Shown: positions 24,042 through 33,765, counted from the stretch's first letter. The stretch: DNA of 64,000 nt from Vibrio marisflavi CECT 7928 (GCF_921294215.1 NZ_CAKLDM010000002.1:2790001-2854000); one strand, 5' to 3'. The notes: generated by a model not told the origin, from the letters alone. A program made the numbers and translations.

Positions 24042-24365
24042 ATGATCAGTGGAGACACTATTCTATTTGCGCTTACGCTTGTTACTGTCATCAATGTAGC
24101 AAGGTATCTCACCGCGTTGCGCTCACTTATTTACATAATGCGCGAAGCTCACCCACTTTTATACCAACAAGTAGATGGCGGTGGTTTCTTTACCACGCAC
24201 GGTAACGTATCTAAGCAAGTTCGCTTATATCATTACCTCAAAACCAAAGAATATCATCATCACCACGACCATTTATTTACCGGCAAGTGTGACCGTGTGC
24301 GTGAGCTATTTGTCCTTTCGGCTGTATTGCTGGTGGTAACTTTAGCCGTTGCTGTGATTGTTTAG
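24042..24365 (+). CDS. uspB: UspB, universal stress protein B
   Basis: A 107-residue protein with a hydrophobic segment at each end (about 5-25 and 88-107) and a His-rich hydrophilic middle (YHHHHDHL). Length and topology match enterobacterial UspB, a sigma-S-linked membrane protein tied to ethanol resistance. A GGGAGG-type ribosome binding site precedes the ATG. A strong terminator follows at 24415. Confidence 0.9.
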   Translation: MISGDTILFALTLVTVINVARYLTALRSLIYIMREAHPLLYQQVDGGGFFTTHGNVSKQVRLYHYLKTKEYHHHHDHLFTGKCDRVRELFVLSAVLLVVTLAVAVIV

Positions 24366-24414
24366 TTGGATATTTGTCAGTAACCCCATTTGTGGTTAAA
24401 CTGGCGACATTGGC

Positions 24415-24442
24415 AAGGATGTGCATTCGCACATCCTTTTTT
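24415..24442 (+). terminator. terminator after uspB
   Basis: AAGGATGTGC and GCACATCCTT form a perfect 10-bp stem with an ATTC loop and a T-run. It ends only about 22 bp before the next start codon, so the next gene probably uses a promoter overlapping this stretch or depends on readthrough. Confidence 0.92.
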
Positions 24443-24464
24443 GTTGCATCAATAAGAGATAGAT

Positions 24465-25652
24465 ATGAGCAAGAAATTTGATGTTGTCATCATTGGCGCT
24501 GGTGCTGCTGGACTTATGTGTGCCGCTGAAGCAGGTAAACGCGGTCGAAAAGTATTGCTTGTAGATCATGCCAAAAAGCCAGGACGCAAAATTCTTATCT
24601 CAGGTGGTGGTCGATGTAACTTCACCAACTACGATGTTTCCGCATCTAACTATCTTTGCTCGAATCCTCATTTCGTAAAATCGGCATTGTCTCAATATAC
24701 TAATTGGGACTTCATTTCGTTAGTGAGCAAATACCAAATCGATTTTGAGGAGCGGGATCATGGGCAGTTATTTTGTCTTGATTCGGCAAAAGACATTGTT
24801 TCTATGTTGCTAAGCGAGTGTGATTTACCCACTGTCGAGCAGCGTTATCAGGTTGACGTGCATGATATAAAGCAACTGCCACAAGGCTTTGAACTGCAAT
24901 TGGGTACTGACCATGTTCAGTGTGACTCGTTAGTTATAGCGACAGGTGGCTTATCGATGCCGAAATTGGGTGCAACACCATTTGGCTACAAAGTAGCGGA
25001 GCAGTTCGGCCTACAAGTTGTGTCAACTGTGGCTGGCCTTGTACCTTTCACCCTACATACGCAAGATAAGCAGGACTTCTCAGAGCTTTCAGGTATCGCA
25101 ATCCCAGCTGAAATTACGGCAGAGGATGGCACAGTCTTCAAGGAAGCGCTGCTTTTCACCCATAGAGGGTTATCAGGACCTGCGGTATTGCAAATCTCAT
25201 CTTTTTGGACGCCGGGGCAGAAAGTTGCAATAAATTTGCTTCCAGACACTGATATCGAGGAGCTTTTAACTCGCTCTAAAGAAAAACATCCAAACCAAAC
25301 TTTGAAAACGACTTTGTCTAAGGTTCTTCCTAAGCGCTTTATTGACGTACTTGTAGAACGAAAAGAGCTAGTCGATAAACCTTTGAAGCAGTTCAACCCT
25401 AAAGAGTTGGAAGCGGTACAAACACATCTAGAAAATTGGCAAATAGTACCAAATGGTACTGAGGGCTATCGAACGGCTGAGGTGACTTTAGGTGGCGTCA
25501 ATACCGATCATATTTCATCCAAAACGATGGAGTGCAAAACAGTATCTGGTCTGTACTTTGTTGGTGAAGTGATGGATGTAACAGGTTGGCTTGGAGGGTT
25601 TAATTTTCAGTGGGCTTGGTCTAGCGGATTTGTTGCGGGCCAGTGGGTTTAA
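24465..25652 (+). CDS. NAD(P)/FAD-dependent oxidoreductase, HI0933/YhiN family
   Basis: A 395-residue flavoprotein. The N-terminal Rossmann fingerprint VVIIGAGAAGLMCAAEAGKRG (residues 6-26) is followed by KPGRKILISGGGRCNFTN, the family hallmark. Near the C-terminus lie TLGGVNTDHI and YFVGEVMDVTGWLGGFN, the second FAD contact. The physiological substrate of this family is not known. It follows the uspB terminator; a terminator at 25705 ends it. Confidence 0.9.
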   Translation: MSKKFDVVIIGAGAAGLMCAAEAGKRGRKVLLVDHAKKPGRKILISGGGRCNFTNYDVSASNYLCSNPHFVKSALSQYTNWDFISLVSKYQIDFEERDHGQLFCLDSAKDIVSMLLSECDLPTVEQRYQVDVHDIKQLPQGFELQLGTDHVQCDSLVIATGGLSMPKLGATPFGYKVAEQFGLQVVSTVAGLVPFTLHTQDKQDFSELSGIAIPAEITAEDGTVFKEALLFTHRGLSGPAVLQISSFWTPGQKVAINLLPDTDIEELLTRSKEKHPNQTLKTTLSKVLPKRFIDVLVERKELVDKPLKQFNPKELEAVQTHLENWQIVPNGTEGYRTAEVTLGGVNTDHISSKTMECKTVSGLYFVGEVMDVTGWLGGFNFQWAWSSGFVAGQWV

Positions 25653-25704
25653 ATGTATCGAAACGTCTTACAATTGATCCACTGAGATTCAGTATGAATG
25701 ACTC

Positions 25705-25728
25705 AAACGCCCGTCGAAGGGCGTTTTT
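25705..25728. terminator. terminator after the YhiN-type gene
   Basis: AAACGCCC (25705-25712) and GGGCGTTT (25719-25726) form an 8-bp stem with a T-run. It lies between convergent genes and may serve both. Confidence 0.9.
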
Positions 25729-25748
25729 CAGGTTTAGAGGCGATAAGG

Positions 25749-26081
25749 TTAGTTATCGTTGGCATCTGCTGCAAAGGTATATTGCGTACTAGCTGTCTGA
25801 CCATTTGCCCCTTTCACCTGTAGCGTGTATGTCTTGTTACCATGCGATATGTTTGAGATATACGCTACGCCATCGCTATTGGTTGTATAAGTTTCTAGTG
25901 TATTTTGGTTTGCGACAGTTATTTGTGTGTTTGCCATTGCTTTGCCGTTATTTAAAGCCGTAACGCTAGTGAATGCTCCCATATCAGTTTCTTGTAGCTG
26001 TATGTGGTCTGTACCTGCGGCAAAAGCGCATGTAGAGAAGATTGCAGAGAGAGCGATGGTAGGCAGTAGTGTAGTTTTCAT
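25749..26081 (-). CDS. small secreted protein of unknown function
   Basis: I do not recognise the family. The 110-residue protein has a clear signal peptide (MKTTLLPTIALSAIFSTCAFA, with cleavage likely after AFA). The mature 88 residues are rich in Thr, Asn and Gln. Alternating beta-like segments, with motifs such as ANTQITVANQNT, YTTNSDGVAYISNI and YTLQVKGANGQT, resemble an Ig-like or carboxypeptidase-regulatory fold. A periplasmic or exported location is likely. A TAAGAGGAAAC ribosome binding region precedes the ATG. No partner gene is adjacent. Confidence 0.75.
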   Translation of the reverse strand: MKTTLLPTIALSAIFSTCAFAAGTDHIQLQETDMGAFTSVTALNNGKAMANTQITVANQNTLETYTTNSDGVAYISNISHGNKTYTLQVKGANGQTASTQYTFAADANDN

Positions 26082-26405
26082 AATAGTTTCCTCTTAACTT
26101 TTTGAAGGCTGAAATCGGTTTATCTTTGTTGTTCGCCGTTGAGAGCAAATGTATCGATTCCGGTTTCTGGTCAACACAGCAGATGAGGAAAAATGATTTC
26201 GAGTTTGTGCAAAAGTGGCCAAGCTCGAGTTGCCAATAAAGCGAAATATTTATCGTCTTAACTCCTCTTGTTTCATTACATTGTTATTCAAATAATATCG
26301 CTACAAAACTCAAATTCTTGGAGTGAATTTTTTCTATTCTTACTTCGAGAGAGCCAAACATGTCCTATATTAAATGGGTAAATAATTATAATAAGGACCC
26401 TCGAC
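26082..26405. other. intergenic region between divergent genes
   Basis: About 324 bp of mostly AT-rich sequence separates the secreted protein gene from the HDOD gene. It should hold two divergent promoters. A TATAAT at 26387-26392 is too close to the HDOD ATG (26406) to give a normal leader and overlaps the AAGGA ribosome binding site. I see no RNA gene here. Confidence 0.5.
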
Positions 26406-27230
26406 ATGAGCCATGATGCGCTGATTTCCAGAATCAACGAATTACCCAGAATTGAAAGTGTTCTTCAAGAGTTGCTTGAAATGGTGAATCGTGAAAATAT
26501 TGATTTTGGTGCTCTCTCTCGAAAGATGTCCATGGATCAAGTGTTGAGTGCCCGTGTGTTGCGCATGGCCAACTCTGCGTACTTTGGTGGCGTGAAGGGT
26601 GTATCAACGATCAACGATGCGATTATTCGTATTGGCGTTGGTGCTATTCGTACTTTGGTTTCTTCGTCAATCCTATCGTCTACATTCCCACAGCTAGAAA
26701 CTTTAAACCTAAAAGACTACTGGTCGAACACATTTGAAGTATCAATTATCGCCAGCACGATCGCCAAAACTATTCGGTTGGATCCAAACGAAACTTTTAC
26801 CACGGGAGTATTACATAACATTGGTGAGCTGATGATACACACGTTGGTTCCCGAGAAGGCGATTGAAATCGAAAATAGAGTCAATAGTGGTGAAAGCAGA
26901 ACTCGAGTTCAGAGAGAAGTGCTGGATACCGACTCTCAGGAGCTGGGAGCCGAATTAGCGAAGAGTTGGAAATTCCCAGCAGAGATGGTTGAAGCCATTG
27001 CAAACGTCAATCATCCAGGCAAAGCGGATGGCTCAAAAAAGCTCGCTTGTGTTCTGTTTTTAGCGAGAGATGTTCACAGCAAGTGGGATTCAATGTTAGA
27101 TGTCGATGAGAAAAGTGAATATCTCGTCAACCACCCCGCCTCAAAAGCACTGAAACTATCACACGATTTAGTCGGTAGTATTGACAGCGTTCGTGGGCAG
27201 GGTAGTGAGCTGGCCTATCAGCTCTTCTAG
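26406..27230 (+). CDS. HDOD-domain signalling protein
   Basis: A 274-residue single-domain HDOD protein. The domain spans nearly the whole length: LPRIESVLQELLEM, then VLRMANSAYFGG and the INDAIIRIGVGAIRTLV core. Where catalytic HD phosphohydrolases carry HDIG, this has VLHNIGELM, so it lacks the metal-binding HD pair and should be non-catalytic, as usual for HDOD. Such proteins act in signal transduction linked to cyclic nucleotides or motility in vibrios; the specific role is unknown. It converges on the EamA gene, with 13 bp between the stops. Confidence 0.88.
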   Translation: MSHDALISRINELPRIESVLQELLEMVNRENIDFGALSRKMSMDQVLSARVLRMANSAYFGGVKGVSTINDAIIRIGVGAIRTLVSSSILSSTFPQLETLNLKDYWSNTFEVSIIASTIAKTIRLDPNETFTTGVLHNIGELMIHTLVPEKAIEIENRVNSGESRTRVQREVLDTDSQELGAELAKSWKFPAEMVEAIANVNHPGKADGSKKLACVLFLARDVHSKWDSMLDVDEKSEYLVNHPASKALKLSHDLVGSIDSVRGQGSELAYQLF

Positions 27231-27243
27231 CTCATCGATAGGC

Positions 27244-28158
27244 TTATTTGACTTTCTGGCATGTAGTTACTTTTCGTCTTTTGCCAAACTTGATCTGCTG
27301 AATGGCTAATCCTATTACGATCAACACCAAACCAACCAATGTAGAAGGGTGAATATATTCGCCGATGATGGTTGCCAGCAAGATCAGTGAGATAAAAGGA
27401 GATGCAAAGATCAGGTTACTGATCCGTGAGGTGTTTTGTGTAAGCTTCAATGCTGTTAGCCACAAAACAAAAGTCACCCCCATTTCAAACAGCCCGACAT
27501 AAGACACCGCCAACCATCCTTTCATCGATATGTGCGACCATTGCAGGCCTTCATAAAAGCAGAGCCCGAGTGCAATTGGGATTGCGACTAAGAAGCCTAA
27601 AAGGACGCTGACTATCGGGTCTGATGTATTTTTTGTATTCAGTATCCAGTAACTAGCCCAAAGCAGTGTTGATAGCAAGGCGAGTCCTACTCCTAGTGGG
27701 CTTTCAAACTTGAGTCCAAGGAGATTGCCTTCTGTTGCAATGACTAGCACGCCAATGTAGCTAAACGTACAAGCAATCCAATCTTGCTTACGAATAGATT
27801 GGCCAAGAAATAAAGCGGCCATCAACGTAAGCGTAATAGCCCAACTGTAATTGATGGCTTGTGCTTGTGCCGCAGGAAGTAAGTCGTATGCCTTGAAGAG
27901 AATTAAATAGTAGGCCAGCGGGTTAATGAGGCCCAATAATATGTAATACAGCGGGTTGGAGATAAACGTTGGAACGATAAGACGAAGTTTACCCTGAATG
28001 GCGCATATCGTAATTAGAGCAATCGCTGACACGATACTGGCGGCCGTCAACATTTGTAATGGTGTTAATTGCTCAAGCGTTATTTTAAAAGCCGTGGCCA
28101 CTGTAGACCAAAGTAATACAGCAGCTAAGCCAAAACCTATAGCACGACGTTCGTTCAT
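27244..28158 (-). CDS. EamA/DMT-family transporter
   Basis: A 304-residue inner-membrane protein with ten predicted helices arranged as two EamA repeats (about residues 1-135 and 145-290). The repeat signatures LLWSTVATAFK and TLLWASYWILN mark the two halves. I chose the ATG at 28158 (MNERRAIGFGL) because an AGGGA lies 8 bases upstream; starts at 28167 or 28200 are in frame but worse placed. The substrate is probably a small metabolite, exported, and cannot be named. Confidence 0.87.
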   Translation of the reverse strand: MNERRAIGFGLAAVLLWSTVATAFKITLEQLTPLQMLTAASIVSAIALITICAIQGKLRLIVPTFISNPLYYILLGLINPLAYYLILFKAYDLLPAAQAQAINYSWAITLTLMAALFLGQSIRKQDWIACTFSYIGVLVIATEGNLLGLKFESPLGVGLALLSTLLWASYWILNTKNTSDPIVSVLLGFLVAIPIALGLCFYEGLQWSHISMKGWLAVSYVGLFEMGVTFVLWLTALKLTQNTSRISNLIFASPFISLILLATIIGEYIHPSTLVGLVLIVIGLAIQQIKFGKRRKVTTCQKVK

Positions 28159-28307
28159 TGCATTCATCCCTATAAAGCATGCACGTGTTGGAGTACCCAA
28201 TAGCCAATATGTGCTTTGGGCAGCGATACATTATTATTGATGTTATTCGTTGTCTAACAGAGTAGTCAGACTATTCGCCAGTCTATATGCAGCTTGTCTA
28301 AGCTACA

Positions 28308-28327
28308 AACTGGACATTTATCCAGTA
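28308..28327. promoter_or_regulatory. LexA-type SOS box upstream of rmuC
   Basis: AACTGGACATTTATCCAGTA is a palindrome of the CTG-N10-CAG class, 47 bp ahead of rmuC. Half-sites with CCAG in place of ACAG are known in functional boxes such as that of uvrB, and E. coli rmuC (yigN) is a reported LexA-controlled gene with a similar AACTGGAC half. The match is seen; LexA binding is inferred. Confidence 0.7.
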
Positions 28328-28373
28328 TGGAAATACCATTTAAGTGTCAGTGATTAATAGAGTTAGTTGAGCT

Positions 28374-29855
28374 ATGCAGTGGATTTTTCAATATCAGGAT
28401 GCTTTGTTGTCTGCCATAGGCAGCTCTATCGTTGTCGGTTTTGCAACAAGCTGGTGGGTAAAGCAAAAAAATGCCGTTCGAATGGCGCAACTGACGCAAC
28501 AGCTCGAATCTATTGATCAACTGCATCAAACAAAAACTGAGCATCTAGAAAAAGAGTTATCTGGTGCACAGCAGGAGCTGGCAGAGTTAGACAATGCAAG
28601 AGATCAAGCTGCATATGAATTAAAACAGGCGCAAAGTAAGCTCATTGTTGCCGCAGAAAAGCTGCGCCAGCTTGAAGTTATCAAGCAAGAGAAAGCTAAG
28701 TTATCTCAAGATCTAGAGCGTATCCGACATTCAAAAAACCAGCTCGAAGTTCAGTATAGAGAGCAACAAGCCCGCCATGAGCAGCAGCGTCAATCCAATC
28801 AAGAAAAGCTTCAGTTGCTTGAATCGGCTGAAACTCGCCTTAAACAGCAGTTCGAGCAGCTAGCTCAGCAAGTCTTTGAAGAGAAGAGTGCCAAAGTAGA
28901 TCAGCAAAACAAACAGAGCTTGGAAGGTTTACTGTCTCCACTGAAACAGCAGCTGGAAGGGTTTAAGAAACAGGTAAACGATAGCTTTCACCAGGAAGCG
29001 AAAGAACGTCACACATTAGTCCATGAGCTGAAAAACTTACAACGCCTCAATGAGCAGATGGCAAAAGAAGCCTTGAATCTGACTAACGCATTAAAAGGCG
29101 ATAATAAGCAACAAGGCAATTGGGGTGAAGTGATACTCGCCAAGGTGCTTGAAGAGTCAGGGCTGAGAAACGGCCATGAGTACCAAACGCAAGTGAGCCT
29201 GCAAAGTGAATCTGGTAAGCGCTATCAGCCTGATGTTGTAGTTAACTTACCGAACAATAAACAAGTGGTGATTGACTCAAAAGTCACCTTAGTTGCGTAT
29301 GAGCGCTATTACAATGCCAGCGATGATATGGAAAGGGATCGAGCGCTTACCCAGCACCTAACGTCGTTGAGAGCGCATATAAAAGGCCTAGGACAAAAAG
29401 ATTACCACCAGCTTAGAGGTATCGAGTGCTTAGACTATGTGTTGTTGTTTGTACCGATTGAACCTGCTTTCCAAGTAGCAATTCAAGCGGACCCAAGTCT
29501 TGTTAAAGAGGCGATGGAGCAGAACATTATTTTAGTGAGCCCCACGACGTTGCTTGTCGCACTGCGCACCATTGACAACTTGTGGCGCAATGAACGTAAA
29601 AATCAAAATGCTCAGGTTATTGCCGATCGTGCCAGCAAACTTTATGACAAACTAAGGCTGTTTGTTGATGATATGGAGGTACTGGGCAGCTCGTTGGATA
29701 AAGCCAATCAAAGCTATCAAGGCGCGATGAATAAACTGGTAACAGGGCGAGGCAATGTAATTCGCCAAGCAGAGAGTTTCACCGAGCTAGGCGTGCAAGT
29801 GAAGAAGCCCATATCCCCTAAACTCACAGTGAATGCAAAATCAGACGCAGAGTAA
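28374..29855 (+). CDS. rmuC: RmuC, DNA recombination protein
   Basis: A 493-residue protein with an N-terminal membrane-anchor-like segment (residues 10-30), a long Gln/Glu/Lys coiled coil (about 35-215) and the C-terminal RmuC nuclease-like domain. The domain has NWGEVILAKVLEESGLR, the core YQPDVVVNLPNNKQVVIDSKV (D...E/DxK pattern) and DYVLLFVPIEPAF. Loss of RmuC raises inversion between short repeats in E. coli. The upstream LexA-type box suggests SOS induction. It is transcribed separately from ubiE. Confidence 0.93.
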   Translation: MQWIFQYQDALLSAIGSSIVVGFATSWWVKQKNAVRMAQLTQQLESIDQLHQTKTEHLEKELSGAQQELAELDNARDQAAYELKQAQSKLIVAAEKLRQLEVIKQEKAKLSQDLERIRHSKNQLEVQYREQQARHEQQRQSNQEKLQLLESAETRLKQQFEQLAQQVFEEKSAKVDQQNKQSLEGLLSPLKQQLEGFKKQVNDSFHQEAKERHTLVHELKNLQRLNEQMAKEALNLTNALKGDNKQQGNWGEVILAKVLEESGLRNGHEYQTQVSLQSESGKRYQPDVVVNLPNNKQVVIDSKVTLVAYERYYNASDDMERDRALTQHLTSLRAHIKGLGQKDYHQLRGIECLDYVLLFVPIEPAFQVAIQADPSLVKEAMEQNIILVSPTTLLVALRTIDNLWRNERKNQNAQVIADRASKLYDKLRLFVDDMEVLGSSLDKANQSYQGAMNKLVTGRGNVIRQAESFTELGVQVKKPISPKLTVNAKSDAE

Positions 29856-30030
29856 ATAGCCTCTGAGTGATCGGTTTTGGCTAATTATTGGTATATCAGT
29901 AAGCCTACTTTAGATTTATTCATCACAATTGCTACCACTTAAGCCTGTGTATAAAGTAAACTAGCGGGCAGAAAGTGTGAAGATACGCAATTATTGCGCG
30001 TAGCAGAAAGTGACCAAGGTAACAGAAAGT

Positions 30031-30813
30031 ATGAGCGATACTAATGCGCAACTGAGTGTAGAGACAAAACCAAGTGAAACAACTCACTTTGGTTATGAAA
30101 CCGTAGCCAAGGAACAAAAGGTAGAAAAAGTTGCCGAAGTATTCCACTCAGTAGCAACCAAATATGACGTAATGAATGACTTAATGTCGGTTGGTGTTCA
30201 TCGTATTTGGAAGCGATTCACGATTGACTGCAGTGGTGCAAAGCCGGGACAACGTATTCTTGATCTTGGTGGTGGCACTGGCGATTTAACCGCAAAGTTT
30301 TCTCGAATTGTTGGCGAAAAAGGCCATGTAATCTTAGCTGACATCAACAATTCAATGTTGAATGTTGGCCGCGACAAACTTCGCGATATCGGTATTGTTG
30401 GTAATGTTCACTATGTACAAGCTAACGCAGAAGAGTTGCCATTCCCAGATGACTATTTTGATTGTATTACCATTAGCTTTTGTTTAAGAAATGTCACCGA
30501 TAAAGATAAAGCACTTGCTTCAATGTTCCGTGTTCTGAAACCGGGCGGTCGCTTGCTTGTTTTAGAATTCTCTAAGCCAGCTTCCAAGTCTTTGTCCAAA
30601 ATTTACGATGCTTATTCTTTCCATATTTTGCCAAAAATGGGCAAGCTTATCGCAAATGATTCCGAGAGCTATCGTTACTTGGCAGAGTCTATTCGCATGC
30701 ACCCAGATCAAGATACTTTAGAAGGTATGATGAAGAACGTTGGGTTTGAACAAACCAGCTATTACAATCTTACTGGCGGTATTGTAGCCTTGCATCGTGG
30801 TTACAAGTTCTAA
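30031..30813 (+). CDS. ubiE: UbiE, ubiquinone/menaquinone C-methyltransferase
   Basis: A 260-residue SAM methyltransferase acting in both ubiquinone and menaquinone synthesis. Motif I is [11 protein letters not shown], then [19 protein letters not shown] and the UbiE signature [17 protein letters not shown] start at the ATG at 30031; a GTG at 30010 would add seven residues but has no ribosome binding site, while AAGG precedes the ATG. It heads ubiE-ubiJ-ubiB, with 13 bp to ubiJ. Confidence 0.95.
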   Translation: MSDTNAQLSVETKPSETTHFGYETVAKEQKVEKVAEVFHSVATKYDVMNDLMSVGVHRIWKRFTIDCSGAKPGQRILDLGGGTGDLTAKFSRIVGEKGHVILADINNSMLNVGRDKLRDIGIVGNVHYVQANAEELPFPDDYFDCITISFCLRNVTDKDKALASMFRVLKPGGRLLVLEFSKPASKSLSKIYDAYSFHILPKMGKLIANDSESYRYLAESIRMHPDQDTLEGMMKNVGFEQTSYYNLTGGIVALHRGYKF

Positions 30814-30826
30814 GGGAGTATGCTGC

Positions 30827-31435
30827 ATGCCTATTAAACAATTTGCTACAGCTGTTATCGAAACCTCTTTAAATGTCATGATTAAAGATGATCCAGACTT
30901 GGGTCGTCGATTATCTCGCTTAAAAGGCAACGCCATTCAGGTTTTGGTGAGAGAGCTAGATATGACTTTGACCTTTGTGTTGAGTCAACAGCAAATTGAT
31001 GTACTGAGTCAGTATGAAGGCCAGCCTGATTGCTATTTGTCTTTCAAGCTTACCGATTTGTCTGAACTGCGTGAGCAAGCCAATATCACTAAGCTAATTA
31101 AGCAAGACAAGCTGGTGCTTGAAGGTGATGCGCAGTTAGCGCAAAAGTTTGCTCAGTTGATTACAGATTGCAAACCTGACATTGAGGAGTGGTTATCTCG
31201 CATTACTGGTGATGTAGTCGCTCATACTGTTGTGCAAGGTGCAAAAGACTTCGGTAGTTTGTTGCAAACCAAAGCGGCAAAGCATCAAAATCATATTTCC
31301 CAAGTACTCACAGAAGAGTGGAAGGTTTTCCCTGGAGCTCTAGAAGTGGCACATTTTTGCGATCAAGTAGATGAAGTCACAAGTTTATCTGCAACTATCG
31401 AATCTAGACTCAGCAAACTATCGGAGCAAGTATGA
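30827..31435 (+). CDS. ubiJ: UbiJ, ubiquinone biosynthesis accessory factor
   Basis: A 202-residue protein with an SCP2-type lipid-binding domain in the N-terminal half and a coiled coil at the C-terminus ([14 protein letters not shown]). With UbiK it organises the aerobic Ubi metabolon and binds ubiquinone intermediates. The ATG at 30827 has AGGGAG 8 bases upstream. Its stop overlaps the ubiB start by 4 bases. The partner ubiK lies at 48112 in this window. Confidence 0.93.
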   Translation: MPIKQFATAVIETSLNVMIKDDPDLGRRLSRLKGNAIQVLVRELDMTLTFVLSQQQIDVLSQYEGQPDCYLSFKLTDLSELREQANITKLIKQDKLVLEGDAQLAQKFAQLITDCKPDIEEWLSRITGDVVAHTVVQGAKDFGSLLQTKAAKHQNHISQVLTEEWKVFPGALEVAHFCDQVDEVTSLSATIESRLSKLSEQV

Positions 31436-33066
31436 CACCTGCTGAACTTAAGCGTTTATATCGAATTATCAAAGTTCAGTTGGAATACGGTTTAGATGAG
31501 CTTCTTCCCAATCACCAATTAACCAAGGCACCACTGCTTTTTCGTAAATCCCTGTTTTGGATTAAGAATAAGCACCCTAATAAACCACTAGGTGAGCGGC
31601 TTCGCTTAGCATTGCAAGAACTTGGGCCTGTATGGATCAAGTTTGGTCAAATGATGTCTACTCGACGAGACTTGTTCCCAGACCATATCGCCGATCAGCT
31701 GGCGATGCTACAGGACAAAGTTTCCCCTTTTGATGGCCTACTAGCGAAAAAGCAGATAGAGCAAGCTCTAGGAGGTGCACTAGAAACTTGGTTCGATAAT
31801 TTTTCAATTGAGCCTCTGGCATCGGCCTCTATTGCTCAAGTGCATACCGCGAACTTGAAGGAAACGGGCCAAGAAATCGTTATTAAAGTCATTCGTCCAG
31901 ATATCCAGCCTGTTATTGATGCTGACATCAAGCTGATGTATCGACTAGCTAAGATAGTAGCGAAGACTTTACCTGAAGCTCGCAGGCTCAAGCCCGTTGA
32001 AGTAGTTCGTGAATATGAGAAGACGCTGATAGGTGAACTCGATTTGCGTCGCGAGGCGGCAAATGCCATTCAACTTAGGCGCAACTTTGAAAACAGCGAA
32101 GAGTTGTATGTGCCAGAAATTATCACGGATTTTAGTAATAAGACAGTGATGGTCTCTGAGCGTATTTACGGTATCCAAGTTTCCGACATTACTGGGCTAG
32201 AAAACAACGGCACCAATATGAAGCTGCTGGCCGAACGTGGTGTGCGAGTGTTCTTTACTCAGGTTTTTCGTGATAGTTTTTTCCATGCTGACATGCATCC
32301 GGGAAATGTGTTTGTTGAATACGAACATCCTGAAAACCCGCGTTGGATAGGCCTTGATTGTGGAATTGTTGGTACTCTAAATAGCGAAGATAAACGTTAT
32401 TTAGCTGAAAACTTTTTGGCCTTCTTTAATCGCGATTATCGCCGTGTAGCCGAGCTACACGTTGAGTCGGAGTGGGTTCCACGTGAAACGAACATTGATG
32501 AGTTTGAATTTGCTATTCGTATCGTCTGTGAGCCAATTTTTGCTAAACCATTATGCGAGATCTCGTTTGGGCATGTTTTACTGAACCTGTTCAATACCGC
32601 CCGCCAATTCAATATGGAAGTGCAGCCTCAACTTGTGCTGCTGCAAAAGACCCTGCTTTACATTGAAGGTTTGGGTAGGCAGCTATACCCTCAACTTGAC
32701 CTTTGGGCGACAGCAAAGCCCTTCTTAGAAGAGTGGATGTCAAATCAAGTTGGGCCAAAAGCAGTGTTAAACTCGGTGAAAGACAGAGCACCATTTTGGG
32801 CGGAGAAATTACCAGAATTACCAGAATTGCTCTATGACAGCTTGAAGCAAGGTAAGTTGATGAATCAAAGATTAGAGAATTTGTTTGATGGTTATCGTCA
32901 GACCAAACGCTCTATCGCTCTTGGCAATTTTTTGTTTGGAGCAGGTGCAACATCAATCATATGTTCAGCTATATTGATCGAGCGTATGGAAGGCCATCTT
33001 TCCTTGGTACTAGGTGCATTGGGCATCACATTTTGGCTACTAAGCTGGAGATTTTATCGCAAATAG
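31432..33066 (+). CDS. ubiB: UbiB, atypical kinase/ATPase of ubiquinone synthesis
   Basis: A 544-residue ABC1/ADCK family protein. The KxGQ motif lies in [15 protein letters not shown], the Ala-rich loop replacing the P-loop is SASIAQVH, and [10 protein letters not shown] carries the catalytic-loop residues. Two C-terminal hydrophobic segments (about 500-540) anchor it to the membrane. It is a probable ATPase needed for ubiquinone synthesis. It overlaps ubiJ by 4 bases. A parS-type site lies within it at 32475. Confidence 0.95.
   Translation: MTPAELKRLYRIIKVQLEYGLDELLPNHQLTKAPLLFRKSLFWIKNKHPNKPLGERLRLALQELGPVWIKFGQMMSTRRDLFPDHIADQLAMLQDKVSPFDGLLAKKQIEQALGGALETWFDNFSIEPLASASIAQVHTANLKETGQEIVIKVIRPDIQPVIDADIKLMYRLAKIVAKTLPEARRLKPVEVVREYEKTLIGELDLRREAANAIQLRRNFENSEELYVPEIITDFSNKTVMVSERIYGIQVSDITGLENNGTNMKLLAERGVRVFFTQVFRDSFFHADMHPGNVFVEYEHPENPRWIGLDCGIVGTLNSEDKRYLAENFLAFFNRDYRRVAELHVESEWVPRETNIDEFEFAIRIVCEPIFAKPLCEISFGHVLLNLFNTARQFNMEVQPQLVLLQKTLLYIEGLGRQLYPQLDLWATAKPFLEEWMSNQVGPKAVLNSVKDRAPFWAEKLPELPELLYDSLKQGKLMNQRLENLFDGYRQTKRSIALGNFLFGAGATSIICSAILIERMEGHLSLVLGALGITFWLLSWRFYRK
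32475..32490. other. parS site 3 (ParB binding site), inside ubiB
   Basis: GGTTCCACGTGAAACG fits the degenerate V. cholerae chromosome 1 parS consensus NGTTNCACGTGAAACN, though with one broken pair in the palindrome (TTCC versus GAAA). It lies in codons for WVPRETN. It is 16.5 kb from the second site. Confidence 0.82.
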
Positions 33067-33112
33067 AAGTTAGTCTACTTGCAGAATTTTTGTGATCCAT
33101 GAGGGAAAAAAA

Positions 33113-33373
33113 ATGGGCGGAATTAGCATTTGGCAACTTCTAATTATTGCGTTGATCGTCGTGTTACTGTTTGGAACAAAAAAATTGCGCGGCATAGGAA
33201 CAGACTTAGGTGGCGCAATTAAAGGGTTCAAAAAAGCCATCAGTGAAGAAGATTCAGCGGCGGCGAAAAAAGATGAAAAAGCCGACGCAGATTTTGAAAC
33301 CAAGAATATCGATCAACAGAAAACGACCTCAGAAGAGTCTGTTGAAGCCAAAAAAGATAAAGAGCAGGCTTAA
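33113..33373 (+). CDS. tatA: TatA, twin-arginine translocase pore subunit
   Basis: An 86-residue protein with one N-terminal membrane helix ([18 protein letters not shown]), the conserved [14 protein letters not shown] hinge and amphipathic helix, and a charged tail. It forms the translocation oligomer for folded Tat substrates. The ATG at 33113 has GAGGGA upstream; an in-frame ATG at 33092 adds seven residues ahead of that ribosome binding site and is unlikely. It begins the tatABC cluster directly after ubiB. Confidence 0.95.
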   Translation: MGGISIWQLLIIALIVVLLFGTKKLRGIGTDLGGAIKGFKKAISEEDSAAAKKDEKADADFETKNIDQQKTTSEESVEAKKDKEQA

Positions 33374-33375
33374 AC

Positions 33376-33765
33376 GTGTTTGATATCGGTTTTTGGGAAC
33401 TGGTAGTTATTTTTGTTGTTGGCTTAGTTGTTCTCGGCCCAGAACGCCTTCCACAGGCTATTCGAAGTGTCTCTAAATTTATCAGTACCGCTAAAAGTAT
33501 GGCGAATGGTGTAAAAGAAGAGATATCGAAAGAGCTAAAAGTTCAGGAATTGCACGAGAACTTACGAAAAGCAGAAAAAAACGGTATGGAAGGTCTTTCC
33601 TCTGATCTCAAGTCATCAGTGGAGGAGCTGAAAGAAGCCGCACGATCTGTACAACGGCCATACGCAAAGAAAACCGCTTCCCAAGCTAAGCAAGAAGACA
33701 AGAACACCTCTTCAGCGCCTAGTGAATCATCTGACACACCGATAGATCAACATAAAGCTGAGTAA
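33376..33765 (+). CDS. tatB: TatB, twin-arginine translocase receptor subunit
   Basis: A 129-residue protein starting [20 protein letters not shown], the TatB single-helix signature, with the conserved GPERLP hinge, an amphipathic helix and a long charged tail. With TatC it binds twin-arginine signal peptides. The start codon is GTG at 33376, two bases after the tatA stop. Confidence 0.95.
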   Translation: MFDIGFWELVVIFVVGLVVLGPERLPQAIRSVSKFISTAKSMANGVKEEISKELKVQELHENLRKAEKNGMEGLSSDLKSSVEELKEAARSVQRPYAKKTASQAKQEDKNTSSAPSESSDTPIDQHKAE

